Shown here: piece after piece, positions 47,601-56,500 of the stretch
Numbering within the stretch: position 1 is the first letter of the stretch
Layout: every line of letters begins with the position of its first letter
NCBI GenBank assembly: GCA_032718475.1
Contig: JAUCBJ010006305.1
Location: 28,292 to 92,291 of the forward strand
Origin: Nemertoderma westbladi
Taxonomy: Eukaryota > Xenacoelomorpha > Nemertodermatida > Nemertodermatidae
Direction: 5' to 3'
DNA length: 64,000 nt
Made by a program: the position numbers and the translations under genes
The notes under the pieces: generated by a model
Databases searched by the model: none
The model's input: the letters and a program-made list of their open reading frames with translations, nothing else
Told to the model about the DNA's origin: nothing

Positions 47601-49906
47601 CTGTATATTACCTTTATGCTATTGGTACGTACAAAGTTTAGGCTTCACTTACTGTTTTGGTATTTATTTTAGGTTCTGAGAGCCAGGGACCGTGGATTAC
47701 CAGTACTGGTCTACAGGCTGGGTAACCAATCGGGAGAGAGTGAGTCAGCCCATTGGAATGCCAACGATTTCAACCTCCTAATGTTCCAGGGATGTGTTTT
47801 CGCTCGGGCTGTTCCGAACATGGAATGGAATGTAAGTTTAAGTAGGCCCCTAAATATACTGAACTTAAACAATACGGCGTCAATATTAATAAAATATAAT
47901 AAACATTACTCGTCTGTATTGGCCCTCTAATGGCTTCTCTTTCAGATAGAGATGAGTCCTGTTGATTTTACGAGCTCTTTCGTTATTTCGATGTGTCAGA
48001 ATCTATCACCGGGGACTGTTGGGCGGGTCTACCACTTGGTTCAACCGAAACTTATAACTGGAGAACATTTATACGGGTGTCTCAGAAGCAGGTAATACTA
48101 GTGCTTATAGGGAACACTTATAGCTGCGCTACTGTGGGGCGAGCCACGCAGTCAGGGCGAGCCTTAGCGGTTAGCGCACAATTATAATTAGTAAATAGGG
48201 CATAATTTCATGTCCGTCCGTCTGTCTGCCTGTCCGTCTGTCTTTCCGTCTGTAATGAATAATTCATTAGTAAATAACTTTTAAAGATTTTTAAACATTT
48301 TCAACCAAATTTTGTATGAGCATACTAGAGAAAATGTTCCAATATATTTGAAAGTTATGGCCAAATTCCTCTCGAACTTTTGACTCCAGATCAAATCGAA
48401 CTTGTTTTGAACTTACTTAAGTTTGTGTGCTGTGCGACGCCCCACTATCGTGTACATGTACATGCATGACAAATTAATGTTGTCCCATCCCCACTACACA
48501 AATATAAGCTTAGCAATCGGGCCCCGCTAAGTCAACCGCCGCCTAGTAGTCCTCTATCGGGAGCATGGAGAACTGCAGAGTTCCCACGAAAATTATTTTT
48601 CTCACTTCCTACGCAGACGACCTGTGTACCAAGTTTGATATACTTTCATCAACGATTGACTGAGTTATTAAACTTCAAACATGACAGACAGACAGACCGA
48701 CCGACCGGCTTTCTTCGTGGCTCGCCCAACGAACTACACAATTCAGCTAAAGACAGTCTGTGGAAGAAAGATTGGGTATAAAAGGGCTCCTTAGAGTGAT
48801 GTTTACAGAAACTATAAATATTATAAATAATATATTAATTTTAGAGAAACTCTAAACTACTTTAAATTTTGTTTTGGCTTCAACTATGCCCTTCCTTTCC
48901 CTTCACTTTAACTTATCCGTCTTTGCACTCTGCGACTTCCGTTTCTTGCTGTAGTCAACCACTATCACTGGGTTCCTTTTCGATAAGCAGTGGTAGATCA
49001 ATGATTAATTATATAATATTTGGGGCATTATATAAACATTCAAACTTACTTTCGTAATTTAACTTCTACTGTAGTTTATAATTTTATGGATGTCATTTTT
49101 TTAACGTATTGTATAATATTTCAGGGGATATAAAGTAGAGAAACTACTTTATAGCGAGTGGTTCGATCGGATTCAGAGCCCCATCATTATAAATACTCCC
49201 TGGTCTATTCAGATGTTGGCTAGAATTCTACTGAACCTCGTCAAGTAAGTAAATATTACGGGAATAAACAAAAACAATGAAAATAATTCGTAAGAAAACG
49301 GTGAGAAAATAATGAGATTATTCTTATGGCGCCATCCCTCCTACAGGTAACAGACCACTGAGCATTTTACGATCACTGATAATTTCTCCTTTTTAGACGC
49401 TTACTTTAGTCTGAGGCCAAATCAATGCCGTGCATCAACGCAATTTAAATTGCGGTAAATGAGTAGAGTAGGGCTTTCTCTCAATATGTTGTTAAACTTT
49501 GTGGTAATCTCTAACCAATTGACTGAACAAAACGTTATATTTTTCGCATTTTGGTTATACCTAACTGCCCATGCCGCACAGGACACAGCACACTAAAAAA
49601 TCATTGAACTAAATTAAGACATTATTAATATATTTATCTTAAATATCTAATTTTATAATAAATTTCATGAACAACATTACCAAAACACTGATTGCATATT
49701 ATTATCTAGGTCATTTTATTTTTAGGGGTCCGGAATTTTTCTCGACTCACAGTTCGTTTTCGCTAACTAATGCGGAACACGTACTCGGGCAACAAGGAAT
49801 ATCTTACCCTGAAATCACCCACATAATGATGAAGAATTATCTAACGAAGTTAGCAGCCAGAGGAATAATAGAGGCTCCATCTAGGAGAAGAATGAGGACA
49901 TGTTAG
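21591..49906 (+). CDS. NRPS-like adenylation / carrier / thioester reductase, 19 exons
   Basis: Coding exons: 21591-21665, 22102-22276, 22549-22809, 23173-23316, 23496-23658, 31862-32132, 33030-33153, 42668-42826, 43101-43236, 43733-43924, 44322-44465, 45486-45690, 45981-46161, 46610-46811, 47052-47169, 47673-47831, 47946-48091, 49125-49244, 49726-49906. All junctions are GT-AG, phases agree, and the sum is 3156 nt (1051 residues plus stop). Order: adenylation domain (about 1-520), carrier domain with DLGGHS (Ser569), NAD(P)-binding reductase (TGVTGFLG at 664-671; YSQTK at 840-844). By family, the A domain activates a carboxylic acid with ATP, loads it on phosphopantetheine, and the reductase releases an aldehyde or alcohol (Lys2, carboxylic acid reductase and Ebony relatives; often annotated linear gramicidin synthase D-like in invertebrates). 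The substrate is unknown. Introns 5 and 7 are swollen to 8.2 and 9.5 kb by insertions, yet the frame is intact. Confidence 0.9.
23811..24498 (-). mobile_element. 5'-truncated LINE fragment with a 26-bp target duplication
   Basis: The fragment is the same LINE as the one at 57636-60990: both have the (TAC)n-TAGG/ATCGGCATGCTGC 3' end (plus-strand view) and the C-terminal ORF piece with FRREDQPVHNLVLWQPHG and RRILKDTGLEDADD on the minus strand. It is flanked by identical 26-bp sequences at 23785-23810 and 24499-24524. The right copy leads straight into the 36-bp minisatellite, so the LINE landed at the edge of the array. Confidence 0.8.
24517..31700. repeat. 36-bp minisatellite in intron 5, about 200 units
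   Basis: The plus-strand unit contains TAGGAGTAGCGCCCACCCCT and CTACCTTCGGGTAGCAG. The spacing is 36 bp (for example 29041 to 29077). About 24517-28980 is variable and shows 1.5-1.6-kb higher-order duplications; about 28990-31500 is nearly homogeneous, varying mainly at CACCCC/CACACC and GTAGCAG/GTAACAG. Each unit holds a 5-bp stem closed by TTCG. Since 36 is a multiple of three, both strands show long false frames. Confidence 0.97.
31701..31861 (+). other. End of intron 5
   Basis: Unique sequence between the array and exon 6, with a TTTTCTTTTTTGCTTTTTTT pyrimidine tract at about 31747-31766 and the acceptor TTTTCTAG at 31854-31861. Confidence 0.6.
31862..43236 (+). CDS. Exons 6-9: C-terminal half of the adenylation domain
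   Basis: Exon 6 (31862-32132) has CGEVVTT and NLYSISECHDV at residues 302-312, in place of the usual NxYGPTE A5 motif. Exon 7 (33030-33153) has GGPSLAKGYLNRP (A6) and YRTG. Exon 8 (42668-42826) completes YRTGDWG (A7) and has GRCDSMVKIRGYSIE (A8). Exon 9 (43101-43236) has KLPFHMIPSYF (A9). The YRTG/D junction is separated by the 9.5-kb intron 7 with the LTR element. Confidence 0.88.
33970..34152 (-). mobile_element. tRNA-derived SINE relic upstream of the LTR element
   Basis: The plus strand shows the reverse complement of a tRNA-like head: GGGATAGAACTTGTAACCTC and TGGCGTTCTAAC near 34028-34074, with TGGGCACAGCTTA before it and CAATTTACGACCTCATGGCC after it. The same order occurs at 41950-42160. 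It ends at the left target duplication of the LTR element. Confidence 0.5.
34153..34688 (-). repeat. LTR (3' LTR in element orientation)
   Basis: 536 bp, starting TGTGACGGGATCC and ending GGATAAGCTAACA on the plus strand. Differs from its partner at 34316 (G versus A) and 34421 (C versus T). Confidence 0.93.
34689..34700 (-). promoter_or_regulatory. Polypurine tract of the LTR element
   Basis: On the minus strand CATGGGGGGGAG directly precedes the 3' LTR, as expected for the primer of plus-strand DNA synthesis. Confidence 0.7.
35311..35990 (-). repeat. Tandem repeats in the 3' untranslated part of the LTR element
   Basis: Imperfect units of about 35-75 bp each contain CTACGTGGCGCT and CGGTGCCCACAACC (plus strand). 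The first three units are of a longer type with ACTAACTCTACCTCCATC; the rest are shorter, with a CTTCCGGTGCCC core. The array lies downstream of the Gag-protease stop in element orientation. Plus-strand ORFs across it look incidental. Confidence 0.85.
36189..39596 (-). CDS. Gag-protease polyprotein of the LTR element, with C-terminal membrane segment
   Basis: An open frame of about 1135 codons. Its first codon is GTG in a G-rich repeat, so the true start or an upstream join is uncertain. Seen: an Arg/Glu-rich N-terminus; a BEL/Pao Gag core (DUF1759-like) at about 410-590 with LPPVESFKFDGSRPEEYLQF; a Cys/His zinc knuckle region at 690-737 (LCHRCVVEGHRSGEC); and a retropepsin (DUF1758-like) with LVDSGAAFTLVE, catalytic Asp789. 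The DUF1758 C-terminal block (ILTPFGWMLSGPV) is near 920-932. Reverse transcriptase would normally follow. Here instead come acidic sequence, a Cys cluster of ECPEEC repeats (about 1005-1024), and a hydrophobic segment LLLYLVFCLFFHFLFILPAG at about 1050-1069. An active Gag-protease with a membrane anchor is my inference. Confidence 0.82.
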   Translation of the reverse strand: MGGATGTPPREISRERGGAESVPQPSADNAQAELGKPQHPATESNRGIASIPSGVRSSRERQVDVARGRATERRAQPEERRLVEFNREVEDRRRLVEYNREVEDRRRLAEFSREVEERRIEDNRRVVARGSRRARTDSEPSIVERELGSQWGRTSGDCRRPGETHHTLREGYRMYRYEDESRIGDRRETSRRDIAADREYGSRGEIRDSRRINFDSEGHMQTEGHTVGLTAHTIIGHAGRDRVGDRVARTTGLNPEVAEYIPVGRQEVNRPISVPVQQHDYNFKGHNIYPGEGGIIADRCMGPNILTSTPVPNIPVGGGQGDIPPSQYQQYTPIGARTSNPLDESRSCDTEIWRGPLPPMIYPTQQAKSTTDRTDGPHPIGESIQHPSNPLEAQAMGMATLIDALKTRIELPPVESFKFDGSRPEEYLQFRRMYSNEILTKNLTQAECLKYLQVYTGGPAYDIVRQYQGIEGGFTTALRALDREYGHPAKIIRQTLRGITSGGLQDNPVSIRTFANKVEKALIVLKTLDAPYELNASNNITTIAQALPIWLRRKWRKIAFSTREKKGAEPGLEEMSSFLNYEAELITDPVYSEDSLGTSHEPEHDPADPFSGVGQSLPHAATQGTASPQLAGSRATPWQGQKENNTINKHNPNIPSRPSTDNQNTKSVHINLRAIRKGLYRERYNPGFECQLHRDGTHKTRSCKHWQALPKQDRVAYTDANGLCHRCVVEGHRSGECRETAVRESETGGQAMATSTTEEEKKRKVLLGVVPVKISGEGGRSVTTLMLVDSGAAFTLVENWVAEEIGLKTRPNRMAVTTVSSKDEVLETRAGRCRIAAIAPGYDYGATIDPIHVIESININARRPTNIEVEQYRFLDGIDFSIPKVDVRKVSIIVGMDCPTAHERTKTVFGEDRQRDPTAILTPFGWMLSGPVKTKIPCSVTETSGCMLPGTAGAEDEEEKQEIVEPDREVTVRKWAEESRFPSKHRYGDGAERTARCPEDNTPGECPEECRKECLEECPEECPEETQVRFRGIPTRGKSRRKAGRKGIGLLLYLVFCLFFHFLFILPAGDNKEGGGILMPGDELVKKAAERPDFRVAEEGEPIPGEMELAKRVRRILQDLQEQQWESACWKNRPS
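39560..39880 (-). repeat. Tandem ~120-bp units with variable G runs between the two ORFs
   Basis: Three to four imperfect units of about 119-122 bp, each with a C run on the plus strand: 17 C at 39828-39844, 11 C at 39706-39716 and 8 C at 39587-39594. Each unit encodes a related peptide (GATGAPP... SEVRSG type) but in successive frames, because the unit length is not a multiple of three. ORF1 and the Gag-protease ORF are in the same overall frame but separated by stops within this array. Confidence 0.8.
39747..41327 (-). CDS. ORF1 of the LTR element, coiled and Asn-rich
   Basis: 526 residues from the ATG at 41325-41327 (the frame is open 19 codons further, to a GTG, near the LTR). No family recognised. 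The first 120 residues are Thr/Arg/Glu-rich. A charged helical block at about 125-190 includes RLRRAYAATREQLKEARGG, and a second charged helix at about 270-320 includes ERMAYKLKMEELEWRLRGRK. An Asn-rich low-complexity stretch follows at about 345-415 (NSNNNINSNIQNNQNNSN). The end runs into the G-rich repeat shared with the start of the next ORF. Position directly after the 5' LTR suggests a structural or accessory Gag-like protein. Confidence 0.65.
   Translation of the reverse strand: MSRERGTTPPRTPDDDLTIREATSRRYEPTTPVDATSTTSTPVDATSITSNPANQDVGGRLQRESESSRGESETGEEKDESTRSEGRRTDVAGQPQTEGDGRPTGTATVGPTVRRRTRRERGDVDDEDVGVVRLRRAYAATREQLKEARGGAEIDQVKLRRRLGESNRYFDYLVRSGQGELAEERARGVAFELFGLWERRGMGPGVVYIGPYLVDAREVKLVGWAGPHEGESEVSSEDSVSSVSENPGKRGKVSRTEGRRKSVATDKSATSSAKERRVRESERMAYKLKMEELEWRLRGRKERESEREARELSVRYTYSTHSSRTGEGGSSSTLGNVNINSTVVDNPNPFITGNILPGSSNLSLNSNNNINSNIQNNQNNSNSLNLNTQNNLNNNPVSNSNGSNNLIDLTNNIGNGAINVNASDVYSPADGGLVGHVVSRQEVARLSQPEVGLVGHAVVEREAGVNRPGRSRDSVSTREGCRDEVRDSEVRCGEWGGGGGLRAPHHMRLAAREGGQRMPHKRGVEV
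41397..41932 (-). repeat. LTR (5' LTR in element orientation)
   Basis: 536 bp, same ends as the partner LTR. Transcription of the element would start in this copy and run toward lower coordinates, opposite to the host gene. Confidence 0.93.
41950..42160 (-). mobile_element. tRNA-derived SINE relic downstream of the LTR element
   Basis: The reverse-complement tRNA-like head GGGATCGAACTGGTGACCTC and CTCTAACCATTCAGTTAGCGG lies near 42032-42091, preceded by TTGTGCACAGCTTTA and followed by CAATTTACCTCCTCATGGCC. It is the same family and orientation as the relic at 33970-34152. Confidence 0.55.
43733..44465 (+). CDS. Exons 10-11: end of A domain and peptidyl-carrier domain
   Basis: Exon 10 (43733-43924) has AATGKLDKVKLP, the A10 motif with the catalytic Lys512, then the carrier-domain start and FFDLGG. 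Exon 11 (44322-44465) supplies HSLL, so the phosphopantetheine attachment site DLGGHSLL (Ser569) is made across the junction. The carrier domain looks complete. Confidence 0.88.
44681..44713. repeat. Perfect 13-bp hairpin in intron 11
   Basis: TTAAGTAATGTCC and its exact reverse complement GGACATTACTTAA are separated by seven bases. Confidence 0.8.
45030..45165. repeat. Long imperfect hairpin in intron 11
   Basis: The left arm (CATACTTGTGTGTAAATAAG then CACTTTACAGTGTGATGATCC) pairs imperfectly with the right arm (AGGATCAGAACACTGTAAAG then CAACAAGTATGTATG). Arms are about 45 bp and the loop about 40 bp. It could be a small non-autonomous element; no target duplication was recognised. Confidence 0.6.
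45486..49906 (+). CDS. Exons 12-19: thioester reductase domain
   Basis: Exon 12 carries TGVTGFLGSFLL (Rossmann GxxGxxG). Exon 14 has HAAATVNLIYPYEALRGTNV, a typical extended-SDR motif, and exon 15 has STNAVFP and YSQTKWVAEQL with the catalytic Tyr840 and Lys844. Exon 16 has VYRLGN, and exons 17-19 form the C-terminal substrate-side lobe ending RMRTC before TAG at 49904-49906. Length and motif order fit NRPS terminal reductases of the Lys2/carboxylic-acid-reductase kind. Confidence 0.88.
48134..48728. mobile_element. Small element with GGGGCGAGCCACG inverted ends in intron 17
   Basis: The left edge GTGGGGCGAGCCACG and right edge CGTGGCTCGCCC are inverted. The interior has CCGTCCGTCTGTCTGCCTGT and, in inverse sense, GACAGACAGACCGACCGACC near the right end. 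No ORF and no clear target duplication. A related start, GGGGCGAGCCACGAAG, occurs near 1543. Confidence 0.5.
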
Positions 49907-50534
49907 TCAGTCAGTACTATGGTTACAGTAGTTAGATTGATATGTACTGTAGTTAGTTTGTTATATTGATATATGGTTAGTTTTAGTTAATAATTTATCA
50001 GCTAATTAGTTAGTTAGGGTATCAATGGTTAATGTAATATGTTCACTAGTTCTTGGTACGTTAGTTATACAGTATGTACCGGTAGTTAGTTTTTGAGAAA
50101 AGTGTAGGGAGGGACACAGACGCTTTTGATTATCAATGGTTGATGAGGATGTCGGACGGATTAACTTGAATTAACGCGGATCAAATCGCCATCGTTCGTC
50201 TCTCTCTCTTTCGCCTGACCGTCGGAACGGCGCAATGTTTGAACGTTAACCCGAGTAAAAGGTTCGGCTATTTGTTTAAATTTGGTAAGTGTGTAGGCCT
50301 ACTGTAGTAAACTTAATGTTTTGTATTCAAAGTCTTCAACACTTCACACTAGACAACGCTGGACCATTACAAATCTGTGTATGATAAGGTTCTATTGGTC
50401 GATATGTTCCCTGCATTGCTTTTGTATTTGATATGGACATTCTGCAAGAACGATTTAACAATTTTTATCATTCCCTACAACTTTCTCTCTAGTGTACTAT
50501 ATTTTTAGATACAGAAACTAGTGATAAAAGTGAT
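49907..50534 (+). other. 3' flank of the reductase gene
   Basis: No AATAAA is visible in this stretch. TTAG-rich sequence follows the stop. A GC-richer block at about 50150-50285, ending TTTGGTAAGT, could be a non-coding exon with a splice donor, but its frames are short. The 74-bp satellite begins at 50535. Confidence 0.4.
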
Positions 50535-53500
50535 AAAGGTTTGTTTCATTATAATTAGTTCATGGTGGAGGGATTCTCATTGCTTATTCGGAGATTGTTT
50601 CCACCAATAAAGGTTTGTTTCATTATAATTAGTTCATGGTGGAGGGATTCTCATTGCTTATTCGGAGATTGTTTCCACCAATAAAGGTTTGTTTCATTAT
50701 AATTAGTTCATGGTGGAGGGATTCTCATTGCTTATTCGGAGATTGTTTCCACCAATAAAGGTTTGTTTCATTTTAATTAGTTCATGGTGGAGGGATTCTC
50801 ATTGCTTATTCGGAGATTGTTTCCACCAATAAAGGTTTGTTTCATTTTAATTAGTTCATGGTGGAGGGATTCTCATTGCTTATTCGGAGATTGTTTCCAC
50901 CAATAAAGGTTTGTTTCATTATAATTAGTTCATGGTGGAGGGATTCTCATTGCTTATTCGGAGATTGTTTCCACCAATAAAGGTTTGTTTCATTATAATT
51001 AGTTCATGGTGTAGGGATTCTCATTGCTTATTCGGAGATTGTTTCCACCAATAAAGGTTTGTTTCATTATAATTAGTTCATGGTGGAGGGATTCTCATTG
51101 CTTATTCGGAGATTGTTTCCACCAATAAAGGTTTGTTTCATTATAATTAGTTCATGGTGGAGGGATTCTCATTGCTTATTCGGAGATTGTTTCCACCAAT
51201 AAAGGTTTGTTTCATTTTAATTAGTTCATGGTGGAGGGATTCTCATTGCTTATTCGGAGATTGTTTCCACCAATAAAGGTTTGTTTCATTTTAATTAGTT
51301 CATGGTGGAGGGATTCTCATTGCTTATTCGGAGATTGTTTCCACCAATAAAGGTTTGTTTCATTATAATTAGTTCATGGTGGAGGGATTCTCATTGCTTA
51401 TTCGGAGATTGTTTCCACCAATAAAGGTTTGTTTCATTATAATTAGTTCATGGTGTAGGGATTCTCATTGCTTATTCGGAGATTGTTTCCACCAATAAAG
51501 GTTTGTTTCATTATAATTAGTTCATGGTGGAGGGATTCTCATTGCTTATTCGGAGATTGTTTCCACCAATAAAGGTTTGTTTCATTATAATTAGTTCATG
51601 GTGTAGGGATTCTCATTGCTTATTCGGAGATTGTTTCCACCAATAAAGGTTTGTTTCATTATAATTAGTTCATGGTGGAGGGATTCTCATTGCTTATTCG
51701 GAGATTGTTTCCACCAATAAAGGTTTGTTTCATTATAATTAGTTCATGGTGTAGGGATTCTCATTGCTTATTCGGAGATTGTTTCCACCAATAAAGGTTT
51801 GTTTCATTATAATTAGTTCATGGTGGAGGGATTCTCATTGCTTATTCGGAGATTGTTTCCACCAATAAAGGTTTGTTTCATTATAATTAGTTCATGGTGT
51901 AGGGATTCTCATTGCTTATTCGGAGATTGTTTCCACCAATAAAGGTTTGTTTCATTATAATTAGTTCATGGTGTAGGGATTCTCATTGCTTATTCGGAGA
52001 TTGTTTCCACCAATAAAGGTTTGTTTCATTATAATTAGTTCATGGTGGAGGGATTCTCATTGCTTATTCGGAGATTGTTTCCACCAATAAAGGTTTGTTT
52101 CATTATAATTAGTTCATGGTGGAGGGATTCTCATTGCTTATTCGGAGATTGTTTCCACCAATAAAGGTTTGTTTCATTATAATTAGTTCATGGTGGAGGG
52201 ATTCTCATTGCTTATTCGGAGATTGTTTCCACCAATAAAGGTTTGTTTCATTATAATTAGTTCATGGTGGAGGGTTTCTCATTGCTTATTCGGAGATTGT
52301 TTCCACCAATAAAGGTTTGTTTCATTATAATTAGTTCATGGTGGAGGGTTTCTCATTGCTTATTCGGAGATTGTTTCCACCAATAAAGGTTTGTTTCATT
52401 ATAATTAGTTCATGGTGGAGGGTTTCTCATTACTTATTCGGAGATTGTTTCCACCAATAAAGGTTTGTTTCATTATAATTAGTTCATGGTGGAGGGATTC
52501 TCATTGCTTATTCGGAGATTGTTTCCACCAATAAAGGTTTGTTTCATTATAATTAGTTCATGGTGTAGGGATTCTCATTGCTTATTCGGAGATTGTTTCC
52601 ACCAATAAAGGTTTGTTTCATTATAATTAGTTCATGGTGTAGGGATTCTCATTGCTTATTCGGAGATTGTTTCCACCAATAAAGGTTTGTTTCATTATAA
52701 TTAGTTCATGGTGGAGGGTTTCTCATTGCTTATTCGGAGATTGTTTCCACCAATAAAGGTTTGTTTCATTATAATTAGTTCATGGTGGAGGGATTCTCAT
52801 TGCTTATTCGGAGATTGTTTCCACCAATAAAGGTTTGTTTCATTATAATTAGTTCATGGTGTAGGGATTCTCATTGCTTATTCGGAGATTGTTTCCACCA
52901 ATAAAGGTTTGTTTCATTATAATTAGTTCATGGTGGAGGGATTCTCATTGCTTATTCGGAGATTGTTTCCACCAATAAAGGCTTGTTTCATTATAATTAG
53001 TTCATGGTGGAGGGATTCTCATTGTTTATTCGGAGATTGTTTCCACCAATAAAGGTTTGTTTCATTATAATTAGTTCATGGTGGACGGATTCTCATTGCT
53101 TATTCGGAGATTGTTTCCACCAATAAAGGTTTGTTTCATTATAATTAGTTCATGGTGGAGGGATTCTCATTGCTTATTCGGAGATTGTTTCCACCAATAA
53201 AGGTTTGTTTCATTATAATTAGTTCATGGTGGAGGGATTCTCATTGCTTATTCGGAGATTGTTTCCACCAATAAAGGTTTGTTTCATTATAATTAGTTCA
53301 TGGTGGAGGGATTCTCATTGCTTATTTGGAGATTGTTTCCACCATTAAAGGTTTGTTTCATTATAATTAGTTCATGGTGGAGGGATTCTCATTGCTTATT
53401 CGGAGATTGTTTCCACCAATAAAGGTTTGTTTCATTATAATTAGTTCATGGTGGAGGGATTCTCATTGCTTATTCGGAGATTGTTTCCACCAATAAAGGT

Positions 53501-56500
53501 TTGTTTCATTATAATTAGTTCATGGTGGAGGGATTCTCATTGTTTATTCGGAGATTGTTTCCACCAATAAAGGTTTGTTTCATTATAATTAGTTCATGGT
53601 GGAGGGATTCTCATTGCTTATTCGGAGATTGTTTCCACCAATAAAGGTTTGTTTCATTATAATTAGTTCATGGTGGAGGGATTCTCATTGCTTATTCGGA
53701 GATTGTTTCCACCAATAAAGGTTTGTTTCATTATAATTAGTTCATGGTGGAGGGATTCTCATTGCTTATTCGGAGATTGTTTCCACCAATAAAGGTTTGT
53801 TTCATTATAATTAGTTCATGGTGGAGGGATTCTCATTGCTTATTCGGAGATTGTTTCCACCAATAAAGGTTTGTTTCATTATAATTAGTTCATGGTGGAG
53901 GGATTCTCATTGCTTATTCGGAGATTGTTTCCACCAATAAAGGTTTGTTTCATTTTAATTAGTTCATGGTGGAGGGATTCTCATTGCTTATTCGGAGATT
54001 GTTTCCACCAATAAAGGTTTGTTTCATTATAATTAGTTCATGGTGGAGGGATTCTCATTGCTTATTCGGAGATTGTTTCCACCAATAAAGGTTTGTTTCA
54101 TTATAATTAGTTCATGGTGGAGGGATTCTCATTGCTTATTCGGAGATTGTTTCCACCAATAAAGGTTTGTTTCATTATAATTAGTTCATGGTGGAGGGAT
54201 TCTCATTGCTTATTCGGAGATTGTTTCCACCAATAAAGGTTTGTTTCATTATAATTAGTTCATGGTGGAGGGATTCTCATTGCTTATTCGGAGATTGTTT
54301 CCACCAATAAAGGTTTGTTTCATTTTAATTAGTTCATGGTGGAGGGATTCTCATTGCTTATTCGGAGATTGTTTCCACCAATAAAGGTTTGTTTCATTAT
54401 AATTAGTTCATGGTGGAGGGATTCTCATTGCTTATTCGGAGATTGTTTCCACCAATAAAGGTATGTTTCATTTTAATTAGTTCATGGTGGAGGGATACTC
54501 ATTGCTTATTCGGAGATTGTTTCCACCAATAAAGGTTTGTTTCATTATAATTAGTTCATGGTGGAGGGATTCTCATTGCTTATTCGGAGATTGTTTCCAC
54601 CAATAAAGGTTTGTTTCATTATAATTAGTTCATGGTGGAGGGATTCTCATTGCTTATTCGGAGATTGTTTCCACCAATAAAGGTTTGTTTCATTTTAATT
54701 AGTTCATGGTGGAGGGATTCTCATTGCTTATTCGGAGATTGTTTCCACCAATAAAGGTTTGTTTCATTATAATTAGTTCATGGTGGAGGGATTCTCATTG
54801 CTTATTCGGAGATTGTTTCCACCAATAAAGGTTTGTTTCATTATAATTAGTTCATGGTGGAGGGATTCTCATTGCTTATTCGGAGATTGTTTCCACCAAT
54901 AAAGGTTTGTTTCATTATAATTAGTTCATGGTGTAGGGATTCTCATTGCTTATTCGGAGATTGTTTCCACCAATAAAGGTTTGTTTCATTTTAATTAGTT
55001 CATGGTGGAGGGTTTCTCATTGCTTAATCGGAGATTGTTTCCACCAATAAAGGTTTGTTTCATTTTAATTAGTTCATGGTGGAGGGATTCTCATTGCTTA
55101 TTCGGAGATTGTTTCCACCAATAAAGGTTTGTTTCATTATAATTAGTTCATGGTGGAGGGATTCTCATTGCTTATTCGGAGATTGTTTCCACCAATAAAG
55201 GTTTGTTTCATTATAATTAGTTCATGGTGGAGGGTTTCTCATTGCTTAATCGGAGATTGTTTCCACCAATAAAGGTTTGTTTCATTTTAATTAGTTCATG
55301 GTGGAGGGATTCTCATTGCTTATTCGGAGATTGTTTCCACCAATAAAGGTTTGTTTCATTATAATTAGTTCATGGTGGAGGGTTTCTCATTGCTTAATCG
55401 GAGATTGTTTCCACCAATAAAGGTTTGTTTCATTTTAATTAGTTCATGGTGGAGGGTTTCTCATTGCTTAATCGGAGATTGTTTCCACCAATAAAGGTTT
55501 GTTTCATTTTAATTAGTTCATGGTGGAGGGATTCTCATTGCTTATTCGGAGATTGTTTCCACCAATAAAGGTTTGTTTCATTATAATTAGTTCATGGTGG
55601 AGGGATTCTCATTGCTTATTCGGAGATTGTTTCCACCAATAAAGGTTTGTTTCATTATAATTAGTTCATGGTGGAGGGATTCTCATTGCTTATTCGGAGA
55701 TTGTTTCCACCAATAAAGGTTTGTTTCATTATAATTAGTTCATGGTGGAGGGATTCTCATTGCTTATTCGGAGATTGTTTCCACCAATAAAGGTTTGTTT
55801 CATTATAATTAGTTCATGGTGTAGGGATTCTCATTGCTTATTCGGAGATTGTTTCCACCAATAAAGGTTTGTTTCATTTTAATTAGTTCATGGTGGAGGG
55901 TTTCTCATTGCTTAATCGGAGATTGTTTCCACCAATAAAGGTTTGTTTCATTTTAATTAGTTCATGGTGGAGGGATTCTCATTGCTTATTCGGAGATTGT
56001 TTCCACCAATAAAGGTTTGTTTCATTATAATTAGTTCATGGTGGAGGGATTCTCATTGCTTATTCGGAGATTGTTTCCACCAATAAAGGTTTGTTTCATT
56101 ATAATTAGTTCATGGTGGAGGGTTTCTCATTGCTTATTCGGAGATTGTTTCCACCAATAAAGGTTTGTTTCATTTTAATTAGTTCATGGTGGAGGGATTC
56201 TCATTGCTTATTCGGAGATTGTTTCCACCAATAAAGGTTTGTTTCATTTTAATTAGTTCATGGTGGAGGGATTCTCATTGCTTATTCGGAGATTGTTTCC
56301 ACCAATAAAGGTTTGTTTCATTATAATTAGTTCATGGTGGAGGGATTCTCATTGCTTATTCGGAGATTGTTTCCACCAATAAAGGTTTGTTTCATTATAA
56401 TTAGTTCATGGTGGAGGGATTCTCATTGCTTATTCGGAGATTGTTTCCACCAATAAAGGTTTGTTTCATTATAATTAGTTCATGGTGGAGGGATTCTCAT

